Below are positions 1 through 7,552 of a stretch of DNA of 64,000 nucleotides, in pieces. Source of the stretch: Falsiroseomonas sp. (GTDB taxonomy: Bacteria > Pseudomonadota > Alphaproteobacteria > Acetobacterales > Acetobacteraceae); NCBI RefSeq assembly GCF_030695085.1, contig NZ_JAUYTS010000039.1, positions 62,001-126,000 of the forward strand, given 5' to 3'. Made by a program: the position numbers and the translations under genes. Within the stretch, counting starts at the first letter, position 1, and every line of letters begins with the position of its first letter. Under the pieces are notes generated by a model. That model ran no database searches. It was not told the origin of the DNA and saw only the letters and a list, made by a program, of their open reading frames with translations.

Positions 1-406
1 GCATGGCCGCGCGCATCTCATCCGGCATACGAGCCAGGTGCCCGCCGGCGATGTGGCCGGTCTCATGCGCCAGCACCCCGATCAGTTCCTTGACCGATCC
101 AGCCTGCTGGATCAGCCCGGTGTGGATGAACAGCCGGTTGCCGGTACTGACGAAGGCGTTTATGGCGCGGTTCTGGATCAGCGTGATCCGAACCAGTCCG
201 GGATCAACGCCCGCCGTGCGGAACAGCGGGTGGGACAGGCGGCGGACCAGGTTTTCGGTCTCCGCATCCCGGATGGTCACGATCCGCTGCGAGGCCTGCT
301 GCGCCGAGGCCGATCCGGGGGCGACCAGCGCGACGAAAAGGGCGAGGACGACCAGGATGACGACCAGCTTGGTGCCGGCGATCGAAAAGGCCAGGGGGCG
401 CGACAT
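1..406 (-). CDS. M48 family metalloprotease, N-terminal part
   Basis: The reverse strand reads open from an ATG at 406 to the left edge, giving the first 135 residues of a zinc metallopeptidase. Residues 12-36 are a hydrophobic signal or anchor ending in SASAQ, so the enzyme is probably periplasmic. The active-site motif HETGH is at residues 114-118 (HExxH: two zinc-binding His and the catalytic Glu), followed by GGHLARM. The stretch before it (NAFVSTGNRLFIHTGLI) is typical of the BepA/YfgC-like M48 group, which degrades or chaperones misfolded outer-membrane proteins. The third zinc ligand and any C-terminal TPR repeats lie outside the window. The family call is firm; the BepA-like role is inference. 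Its start codon overlaps the start of the divergent gene at 405. Confidence 0.85.
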   Translation of the reverse strand, partial: MSRPLAFSIAGTKLVVILVVLALFVALVAPGSASAQQASQRIVTIRDAETENLVRRLSHPLFRTAGVDPGLVRITLIQNRAINAFVSTGNRLFIHTGLIQQAGSVKELIGVLAHETGHIAGGHLARMPDEMRAAM

Positions 407-1877
407 GGCGGCCAGCCTAGCGCGATCGGCGTCTTCGGCCCACCCCGAGGCTTGTAACGCGCGCCGCCCCACACACCGCTTCGCCGCTCTGGCGCTGCTG
501 CCGGTCCTGGCTGCCTGTGGCGCCACGGACAGCAGCACGGGCGGCTTGCGGGCCGGTCAGGAAGGCTTTGTGCGCGGCTTTCTCGGCGGCGTTGCGGCAG
601 AGGAACCGCGCGCCGCGCTGATTGCCCGCGATGTTCTCTCGGCCGGTGGGTCAGCAGCGGATGCGGCGGTGGCGGCGGGCTTCGCGCTGAGCGTCACCCT
701 GCCCTCCCGCGCCGGGCTTGGCGGCGGCGGCGCCTGCCTGCTGTACGTGCCGAGCCGGAACGAGGTGGAAGCGATTGTCTTCCCGCCTGGCCCACGCGCG
801 TCGGTGCCGGCGGGTGCCGACCGTCCGGCCGCCGTGCCACTGATGGCGCGCGGCCTGTTTGCCTTGCACGCGCGTGCCGGCCGCCGGTCTTTCGAGGAAT
901 TGATCGTCCCGGCGGAACAGGCCGCGCGCTTCGGCACCGAGGTCAGCCGCGCCTTTGCCGCTGACCTGGCCGCCGTCGCCGGACCGCTATTCGCCGATCC
1001 GGGCGCCGCCGCGGCTTTCGCGGGCCCGGGCGGCCAGCCGCTGGCCCCCGGCGCGCGGATGACGCAGGTCGACCTTGGCAGCACACTCGCCACCCTGCGC
1101 ACCGCAGGCGTGGGCGACCTCTATCAGGGCGCTCTGGCGCGGCGGATGGAGGAAACCTCCCGCGCCGCCGGAGGCATGCTGACGGTGCCCGAACTGCGGG
1201 AGGCGGTGCCCAGGGTGGTGCAACCGTTGCAGGCGCGGCTTGGCAATGACGTGGTGTCCTTCCTGCCGCCGCCGGCGGATGGCGGCCTGGCCGCGGCGGC
1301 CGCCTTCGCCGCTCTGCAGGCCGGCACCGGCGCGCCCGGCGCAGCGGCGCGGGGTGAGGCTGTCGCCGCGGCATGGCGTGCGCGCGGCGGGGAGCCGATG
1401 ACGCTCCTGGCCTCCGCCGATTTGCCGGCTGGCGGGCTCGGCCTCCTGCCGGCCTCCACCGGCCTCGCCGTGGTCGACCGTGACGGCATGGCCGTAACCT
1501 GCGCTTTCACCATGAACAACCTGTTCGGCACCGGCCGCATCGCTCCAGGCACCGGCGTGCTGCTGGCCGCGGCGCCGGGAATCGGCCAGGTGCAACCGGC
1601 GCTGCTTTCGGCCGGGCTGGTGCACAGCCCCAATCTCCGCGCCTTCCGCGCCGCCGCCGCGGGCAGCGGCCAGCAGGCGGCGCCGATGGCTGTGGCGCTG
1701 CCACTGTCCCAGGTTATGGGTGGGGTGGCCCCGGCGCAGGCCGCGGGCTCGGCGCCGGAGCCGGGCCGCACACAGCTGCTGTCCTGCCCGCGCTACCTGC
1801 CTGGCGACGCGAACGCCTGCCAGGCAGTAACGGACCCGCGTGGCGCCGGCCTCGCCGCGGGTGCGGTGGACCGCTGA
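405..1877 (+). CDS. gamma-glutamyltransferase-like lipoprotein
   Basis: A 490-residue protein with a long basic N-terminus, a hydrophobic segment and a lipobox LAAC (Cys38), so probably lipid-anchored. Residues about 65-110 match the N-terminal gamma-glutamyltranspeptidase fold (GGSAADAAVAAGFAL, then GLGGGG). The region at 349-385 resembles the start of the small subunit (AVVDRDGMAVTCAFTMNNLF, then GTG). Classic enzymes carry Thr-Thr-His there and the first Thr is the autoprocessing nucleophile; here the aligned residues are Ser351-Thr352-Gly. The protein is shorter than the usual 550-580 residues and its C-terminal substrate-binding motifs are weak. It could be a divergent hydrolase or an inactive relative. 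The ATG at 405 is the only plausible in-frame start that keeps the signal peptide. Confidence 0.7.
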   Translation: MAASLARSASSAHPEACNARRPTHRFAALALLPVLAACGATDSSTGGLRAGQEGFVRGFLGGVAAEEPRAALIARDVLSAGGSAADAAVAAGFALSVTLPSRAGLGGGGACLLYVPSRNEVEAIVFPPGPRASVPAGADRPAAVPLMARGLFALHARAGRRSFEELIVPAEQAARFGTEVSRAFAADLAAVAGPLFADPGAAAAFAGPGGQPLAPGARMTQVDLGSTLATLRTAGVGDLYQGALARRMEETSRAAGGMLTVPELREAVPRVVQPLQARLGNDVVSFLPPPADGGLAAAAAFAALQAGTGAPGAAARGEAVAAAWRARGGEPMTLLASADLPAGGLGLLPASTGLAVVDRDGMAVTCAFTMNNLFGTGRIAPGTGVLLAAAPGIGQVQPALLSAGLVHSPNLRAFRAAAAGSGQQAAPMAVALPLSQVMGGVAPAQAAGSAPEPGRTQLLSCPRYLPGDANACQAVTDPRGAGLAAGAVDR

Positions 1878-1881
1878 GGGC

Positions 1882-3051
1882 GTGGCGCTGAAGGTCGGGC
1901 GGGGGGCGGAAGCGCCGCCCTTCCTGGTGATGGACGTGATCGCGGCGGCCAATGCGCGCGCCGCGAGCCTGCCGGCCGGCGCCCCCGGCGTGCTGCGGAT
2001 GGAGGTCGGCCAGCCGGGCAGCGGCGCGCCGCGCGGGGCGGAGGAAGCCGCCATCCGCGCGCTGCAATCGCGGCGGCCGATGGGCTACACGGAGGCCTTT
2101 GGCCTCGGCTCTCTCCGCGCCCGGATCGCGCAGCACTACCAGGACAGCCATGGCGTGACGGTGGCACCGGCGCGCATCGCGGTGACGGTCGGGGCCTCGG
2201 GCGCCTTTCCCCTCGCCTTCCTGGCGTCGTTCGATGTGGGCGACAGCATCGCAATGGCCGCACCCTTCTATCCGCCCTACGCCAATATTCTGACCGCCCT
2301 CGGCATGGTGCCGCAGCTGCTGCCCTGTGACGCCTCCACGCGTTTCCAGCCAACGCTGGCGATGCTGGAGAAACTGGACCCTCTGCCCGCCGGGCTGATC
2401 GTCGCAAGCCCCTGCAACCCGGCCGGCACCATGCTGGCCCCCGAAGAACTGGCTGCCATCGCCCGCTGGTGCCATGCCAGTGGCGTGCGGCTGGTCTCCG
2501 ATGAGATCTACCATGGGCTGTCATGGGGCAGCGTGGCCGAGGCCACGGCGGCGGCCTTCAGCGACAGCGCCATCGTGGTGAACAGCTTCTCCAAGTATTT
2601 CTGCATGACCGGCTGGCGCATCGGCTGGCTGCTGCTGCCGGAAGATCTATGCCGGCCGGTAGAGCGACTGGCGCAGAACCTGTTCATCAGCGCGCCGCAT
2701 ATCGCGCAGGTCGCTGCCGAGGCCGCCTTCGACTGCACGGCCGAGTTGGAGGCCAACAAGGACGGCTACCGCCGTGCCCGGGCCGCGCTGCTGGCGGGCC
2801 TGCCGCAGGCGGGCTTCGACCGCATCGCCGCGGCCGATGGCGCCTTCTATCTGTGGTGCGACATCGGACACCTCAGCAATGACAGCCTGGATTTCTGCGC
2901 CCGCATGCTGGCGGGCGCGGATATCGCCGCCTCTGCCGGTGTGGATTTCGACCGCGAGCGTGGCCACCGCTTCCTACGCTTCAGCTATTGCGGGGCGGAG
3001 GCGGAGGTGGTGCAGGCGCCAGCGCGGCTGAAGGCCTGGCTCAGGCGCTGA
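1882..3051 (+). CDS. class I/II PLP-dependent aminotransferase
   Basis: A 389-residue fold-type I aminotransferase. Hallmarks are the N-terminal MEVGQPGSGAP segment, the cofactor-contacting SPCNPAG loop, SDEIYHGLSW with the Asp that binds the pyridine nitrogen, and NSFSKYFCMTGWRIGW with the Schiff-base Lys at about residue 238. This sub-group is usually annotated as aspartate or aromatic aminotransferase; the amino donor cannot be read from sequence. Start choice is uncertain: GTG 1882 gives the family-typical N-terminus (PPFLVMDV about 12 residues in), while GTG 1840 or 1861 would overlap the upstream gene. It lies 4 nt behind the GGT-like gene and its end overlaps the convergent ispE by 11 nt. 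Confidence 0.88.
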   Translation: MALKVGRGAEAPPFLVMDVIAAANARAASLPAGAPGVLRMEVGQPGSGAPRGAEEAAIRALQSRRPMGYTEAFGLGSLRARIAQHYQDSHGVTVAPARIAVTVGASGAFPLAFLASFDVGDSIAMAAPFYPPYANILTALGMVPQLLPCDASTRFQPTLAMLEKLDPLPAGLIVASPCNPAGTMLAPEELAAIARWCHASGVRLVSDEIYHGLSWGSVAEATAAAFSDSAIVVNSFSKYFCMTGWRIGWLLLPEDLCRPVERLAQNLFISAPHIAQVAAEAAFDCTAELEANKDGYRRARAALLAGLPQAGFDRIAAADGAFYLWCDIGHLSNDSLDFCARMLAGADIAASAGVDFDRERGHRFLRFSYCGAEAEVVQAPARLKAWLRR

Positions 3052-3886
3052 GCGACCCACCCCAACGCCACCAATCGGCAGGCAGCGCCGAAGCGGCCAT
3101 GGCGGCCTGAACGGGGGAGGGAAACAGCCCGAAGCAGGTGGCGCCAGAGCCACTCATCCGCACCAGCAGGCAGCCCGGCTGCGCCGCCAGCGCGGCCAGC
3201 ACCGCGGCCACGTCTGGGCACAGGCCGATCGCGGCATCCTGCAGGTCATTGCCCAGCGGGCGCAGCCATTCGGCCAGTTCCGCGGCATCCGCCCAGCCTT
3301 CCGGGAAGGTGGCGGGGGCGGAAAAGCCGGCCTGGCGGGCGCGGAATACCTGCGGCGTCGCCAGCGGCAGGCGCGGATTGGCCAGCACCAGGCCGCAAGG
3401 CGGCAGCGGCGGCACCGGGGACAACAGCCCCCCCACCCCCCGCATCCGCGCGGGGCGGCCAGCGATGCAGACCGGGACATCAGCGCCCAGCGTCTCCGCA
3501 ATGGCGTCCAGATCGGTTTCCACCCCCCACAGCCTGGCCAGCACGCGCAGCGCCGCCGCGGCGTCCGCCGACCCCCCCCCGATGCCGGAGGCTACCGGCA
3601 AGTGCTTCTCCAGATGCAGCGCGGCATGCGGCGGGCGCCCAGCCACCGCCGCCAGCGCGCGGGCGGCGCGCAGCACCAGATTATCCGGTTCCGCCGTCAG
3701 CGCCCCAGCCTCCGGCCCATCCAGCGCCAGGGCCAGCCGACCGGCTTCCACGGCAGAAACGCGGTCGCCCACCCCTGCAAACACCGCGAGGCTATCCAGC
3801 AGGTGAAAGCCATCCGAACGACGACCGGTGACGCGCAGATACAAGTTTACCTTCGCGGGAGCGAAGCCCGGATCCTGCGGACTCAA
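3041..3886 (-). CDS. ispE: 4-diphosphocytidyl-2-C-methyl-D-erythritol kinase
   Basis: GHMP-family kinase of the non-mevalonate isoprenoid pathway; it phosphorylates the 2-hydroxyl of CDP-methylerythritol using ATP. The N-terminal APAKVNLYL carries the catalytic Lys12. The GHMP phosphate-binding loop PVASGIGGGSADAA is at 97-110, and Asp136 in LGADVPV is the predicted general base. The length, 281 residues, is normal. The start is a TTG that overlaps the TGA of the upstream TPR lipoprotein gene by 4 nt (TTGA), so the two are probably translationally coupled. A TPR protein directly upstream of ispE is a common alphaproteobacterial arrangement. Confidence 0.95.
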   Translation of the reverse strand: MSPQDPGFAPAKVNLYLRVTGRRSDGFHLLDSLAVFAGVGDRVSAVEAGRLALALDGPEAGALTAEPDNLVLRAARALAAVAGRPPHAALHLEKHLPVASGIGGGSADAAAALRVLARLWGVETDLDAIAETLGADVPVCIAGRPARMRGVGGLLSPVPPLPPCGLVLANPRLPLATPQVFRARQAGFSAPATFPEGWADAAELAEWLRPLGNDLQDAAIGLCPDVAAVLAALAAQPGCLLVRMSGSGATCFGLFPSPVQAAMAASALPADWWRWGGSLSA

Positions 3887-5598
3887 TCGCGGCTCTGCGC
3901 CGTCGTGGCCGGCGGGTCGGGCAGGCCGTCGCGCAACTTGATGGTGATTCTCTCCAATTCGGCTGGCTCCGGCTCAAGTCCCAGCGCGCGGCGCCATTGG
4001 AAGCGGGCTTCCTGTCGCCGGCCGGCGGCCCAATAGGCATCGCCAAGATGGTCATTGATGACGGAATTTCGCGGTTCCAATTCCACCGCTCGCTCCAGTG
4101 CGGCGATGGCGCCAGGAATGTCGCCCATCCTGAACAACGCCCAGCCGAGGCTGTCGACGATATTGCCGTCATTCGGCCGCAGCGCCACGGCGCGTTCCAG
4201 CATGCGGCGCGCCTCCGGCAGATCCCGGCCCTGCTCCACCCATGTATAGGCCAAGTAATTCAGGACGTAGGGCTGCTCCGGCGCCAGCTCCAGCGCCCGC
4301 TTGAAATCCGCCTCCGCCCGCGGCCAGTTGCCGGAGCGCTCATGGGCGATGCCGCGCGCGTAATACAGCGGCCAATCCGTCGCCCCCGGCGTCGGGATGC
4401 GCGCAAGCGCGGCATCATAGGCCAGCACCGCCTCGGGGAAGCGACTGCGTATCCGCAGCAGATCGCCGAGCCGAACCAGGGGTTGCGGCTGCTCCGGCAG
4501 ATCCGCCGCCAGACCACGCAGCGCGGCCTCCGCCTCCTCCACCCGATCCATGCGGTCGAACAGCGTGGCGCGGCGCAGCGCGGTGACGGGGGCGAGCGCG
4601 TCGCCGCTCGGCACTGCCTCCAGCACCTGAAGCGCGGTGTCCGGATGGCGCTCCTCGGCGTAGTTCTCCGCGATCAGCAACAGGGTCGGCGCGAAATCTG
4701 GACGCAGACGCAGCGACAGTCGGGCCAGGATCAGTGCCGCATCGCCGCCGCCCTGCTGGCGCAGCGCCACCGCGAGTGTCAGGTAGGATTCGGAAATGCC
4801 CTCCACGGCGGAGGAAACCGGCCGGGTCTCCAACAGGGCGCGGCGCTGCGCCGGACTGCTGGCCGCGAGCGCATAGTCGCCAAGCGCCCGCGCCAGCCCA
4901 TCGACCAGCGCCATCGCCTCACCCTCCCGCCCGCTGCGGGCGAAGATGGCTGCGGCGATCTGTAAAAGGCGCAGCGAGGGATCGGGCGTTTCCGCTAGTG
5001 CCACGCGGATCGCCCGCTCCGCCTCCCGCGGCCGGCCGGCGAGGTCGGCGATCAATGCCATGTGCAGCGAATGAATGCCGCGCAGACGGCCGGTATCGGC
5101 CAGAGGGCGCAGCGTGGCCAGCGCCGCATCGGTTTGGCCGCGGCCCTGCTGCACCCAGGCAATCAGCAGGGGCTGGAGCAATTGCGCCGGCCCCTGCCGC
5201 GGCAGCGCGCGGATCCGCTGCTCCGCGCGGTCCCACCGCCCGGCCAACGATTCGGAGCCCACCAGCAGCAGCGCGGCTGCCTGATTCTGAGGCAGGCGGC
5301 GAGCCAGGCGCAGCGCCTCCGGCCGGCCATCCAACAGGGCGGCTGCGAAGGCGCGGCTCAGCAATTCACCCTGGTTCGGGTCTCGCCGCAGGGCTGCCAG
5401 CAACCGATCGGCGGCGGCACGCGTATCGGTTTCCGATTGCGCAAAGCGGCCGGACAGATAGTTGCCGAAGACGCCCTCGGGTTCCGCGGCTTCCGCCGCC
5501 GCGGTTGTTACGGGCCCGGGCGTGCCAGCCGCGGCACAGCCGGACAGCAGCGCGGCCAGGAGCAGGAGGGCACGGCGGGGCGGGACTGACCATATCAT
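3883..5598 (-). CDS. TPR-repeat lipoprotein
   Basis: A 571-residue protein starting at ATG 5598. It has a basic n-region, a hydrophobic core and lipobox LSGC, so it is predicted to be a lipoprotein of the cell envelope. The rest is almost entirely helical tetratricopeptide repeats; clear units include PLVRLGDLLRIRSRFPEAVL, GNWPRAEADFKRALELAPEQ and GDIPGAIAALERAVELEPRN near the C-terminus. Such proteins scaffold protein-protein contacts; no catalytic domain is visible. An upstream in-frame start (5739) exists but would add an implausible N-terminus before the signal peptide. It is co-transcribed with ispE. Confidence 0.85.
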   Translation of the reverse strand: MIWSVPPRRALLLLAALLSGCAAAGTPGPVTTAAAEAAEPEGVFGNYLSGRFAQSETDTRAAADRLLAALRRDPNQGELLSRAFAAALLDGRPEALRLARRLPQNQAAALLLVGSESLAGRWDRAEQRIRALPRQGPAQLLQPLLIAWVQQGRGQTDAALATLRPLADTGRLRGIHSLHMALIADLAGRPREAERAIRVALAETPDPSLRLLQIAAAIFARSGREGEAMALVDGLARALGDYALAASSPAQRRALLETRPVSSAVEGISESYLTLAVALRQQGGGDAALILARLSLRLRPDFAPTLLLIAENYAEERHPDTALQVLEAVPSGDALAPVTALRRATLFDRMDRVEEAEAALRGLAADLPEQPQPLVRLGDLLRIRSRFPEAVLAYDAALARIPTPGATDWPLYYARGIAHERSGNWPRAEADFKRALELAPEQPYVLNYLAYTWVEQGRDLPEARRMLERAVALRPNDGNIVDSLGWALFRMGDIPGAIAALERAVELEPRNSVINDHLGDAYWAAGRRQEARFQWRRALGLEPEPAELERITIKLRDGLPDPPATTAQSRD

Positions 5599-5819
5599 GC
5601 CGGCGACCCTAGCAGCCCTGCACCGTGCTTCGCCAGAACGGCATTGATGCATCGCAACAGCGTGGCGCGCCCGCCAAGCAGCGTTGCCCACAGGCCACAT
5701 CCGCGGGCAAACGGCACATCGCGCGAAACACGCCGACATGAAATGGACGTTTGTTCATCCGGCCCGAACCCCACGCCGGTTACGTTTCGTTGCCTGACCG
5801 GGAAACGGGAGTAAATCTG

Positions 5820-6446
5820 ATGCGTCGCCACGTCCTTGCGTTGTTCGCGCTGCTTGCCGGCCTCGTGGCCGCCGGCTCAGCGCAGGCACAGAATCGGTTC
5901 TGGCTGGTCAATGAGACCGGACGAACCATTGAGCGTGCCTATGTCTCGTCCTCGCGCGTTTCCAATTGGGGACCGGACATCCTGGGCACCTCCGTGCTGC
6001 CCTATGGGGAACGGGTCTGGGTGGTCCCATCCTTCGGCGATTGCGTGCTGGACCTGCGTGTGACGTTCCAGGGTGGCGGGGAATCCACGCGCATGCAGGT
6101 GAATGCGTGCCGCATCAGCCAGATCGTCTTCGGCGGCCGCGGCGGTGGGGCGGGGGCCGGTGCGCAGGTTGCGCCATCCCAGCCAGCCGCAATGAACCCG
6201 TCCTTCAATTTCGTGAACGGCACCAACACCACGATCAGGGAGCTCTATGTCTCGCTGGCTACTGATGGGGGATGGGGGCAGGACCGGCTGGGCACGCAGG
6301 TGATGCGACCGGGTCAGCGTGTCCCCGTCTCCCTGCCGGCCGGCGTAACCTGCGCCGTGGATATGCGGGTGGTCTACATGGATGGCCGCGCCTTCGAACG
6401 ACGGCGGCAGCAGACCTGCAATCTCAACAGCTTCGTCTGGCGATGA
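5820..6446 (+). CDS. secreted protein with two tandem Cys-paired repeats
   Basis: I do not recognise a named family. The 208-residue product has a clear Sec signal peptide (residues 1-24, ending SAQAQ). The mature protein is an internal duplication: unit 1 is about 26-104 and unit 2 about 128-207, joined by a Gly/Ala/Pro linker. Each unit has an N-terminal F-x-L/F-V-N strand, then T-I-x-x-x-Y-V-S, a W-G-x-D-x-L-G-T motif, and a Cys-x-x-D-M/L-R-V strand followed by a second Cys. The Cys pairs (75/97 and 178/200) are both 22 residues apart, suggesting one disulfide per repeat in the periplasm. A GGGAG ribosome site precedes ATG 5820. The 221-base gap upstream holds the divergent promoters; the 255 bases downstream hold no visible gene. 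Confidence 0.75.
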   Translation: MRRHVLALFALLAGLVAAGSAQAQNRFWLVNETGRTIERAYVSSSRVSNWGPDILGTSVLPYGERVWVVPSFGDCVLDLRVTFQGGGESTRMQVNACRISQIVFGGRGGGAGAGAQVAPSQPAAMNPSFNFVNGTNTTIRELYVSLATDGGWGQDRLGTQVMRPGQRVPVSLPAGVTCAVDMRVVYMDGRAFERRRQQTCNLNSFVWR

Positions 6447-6701
6447 GGGCTGGCGCACCGCCCTGGTGACGGTGAACTCATCCGCGGCATTGTTGGCAGT
6501 CTCACATGCCCCGGGCGGGCCGAAGCCTGGCGGGCGCCGGCTGAGTAGGCTGGCGCGGCGGAGGATCGTGGAGGTTTCTGTCCCCGCCGCGCCCCGCGGC
6601 CAGTTGTCGCGATCGCCGGCCCTCCCACGCCCGGCAGTTGCACGGCAGCCTGCCCCCGGCGCAGGCTGCGCGCCGGATCGGCCAGTCAAGGAAGCTTCAC
6701 C

Positions 6702-7508
6702 ATGCCGGAAGGCACCACCCCCCTGCTGCTGCGGCAGGACACCGAGTCCGGCGTCGCGCGACTGACGCTCAACCGCCCGGACAGCCGGAACAGCCTGTCC
6801 TTCGCGATGCTTGGCGCGCTGCTGCATTCGCTCGAGGAGATCGCACAGGACCCTGCCGTGCGCGTCGTCGTGCTCGCCGCCGCCGGTCCTGTATTCAGCG
6901 CCGGCCACGACTTGCGGGAGATCACCGCGCATCGCAATGACGAGGATGAAGGCCGCGGCTTCTACGCCGCCGCCATGCAACGCTGTGCTGCGGTGATGCA
7001 GGCGATCGTCGCCCTGCCCCAGCCGATGATCGCGGAGGTGCAGGGCATCGCCACCGCCGCCGGCTGTCAGCTTGTGGCAAGCTGTGATCTGGCAGTGGCC
7101 AGCGAATCCGCGAAATTTTGTACGCCCGGCGTCGATATCGGGCTGTTCTGCTCGACCCCGGCCGTGGCGCTATCCCGCGCCGTGGCAGCCAAGCCGGCGC
7201 TGGAGATGCTGCTGACCGGCGCCATGGTGCCGGCGCCGGAGGCGCAGCGGATCGGCCTGGTCAACCGCGTTGTGCCGGCGGCAGAATTGACGGAGGCGAC
7301 CATGGCGCTGGCCACCCAGATCGCCGGGCGGTCTGCGCATACCGTCCGGCTCGGCAAGGCCGCCTTTCATCGTCAGCGTGGCCTGCCGCTCGACCAGGCC
7401 TATGCCCATTGCGCGGCGGTGATGACCGACAATCTGCTGGCGGCCGATGCGGCGGAGGGCATAGGCGCCTTCCTCGCCAAGCGCAGCCCCATCTGGCAAG
7501 ACCGCTGA
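6702..7508 (+). CDS. enoyl-CoA hydratase/isomerase family protein (ECHDC3-like)
   Basis: A 268-residue crotonase-fold protein. FSAGHDLREI supplies the oxyanion-hole Gly, and the second oxyanion strand is at 114-124 (GIATAAGCQL). The two catalytic Glu of classical hydratases are missing: Gln123 stands at the first position and Gly143 at the second. The family member best fitting this pattern is the ECHDC3-like group, whose reaction is poorly defined. The acyl-CoA synthetase gene starts 44 nt downstream, so a shared role in acyl-CoA metabolism is likely. The family is certain, the hydratase activity is not. Confidence 0.85.
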   Translation: MPEGTTPLLLRQDTESGVARLTLNRPDSRNSLSFAMLGALLHSLEEIAQDPAVRVVVLAAAGPVFSAGHDLREITAHRNDEDEGRGFYAAAMQRCAAVMQAIVALPQPMIAEVQGIATAAGCQLVASCDLAVASESAKFCTPGVDIGLFCSTPAVALSRAVAAKPALEMLLTGAMVPAPEAQRIGLVNRVVPAAELTEATMALATQIAGRSAHTVRLGKAAFHRQRGLPLDQAYAHCAAVMTDNLLAADAAEGIGAFLAKRSPIWQDR

Positions 7509-7552
7509 GACCACCCAGTAGGCCCACCGAGAAGGCCGTAAGGATTCCAGGA

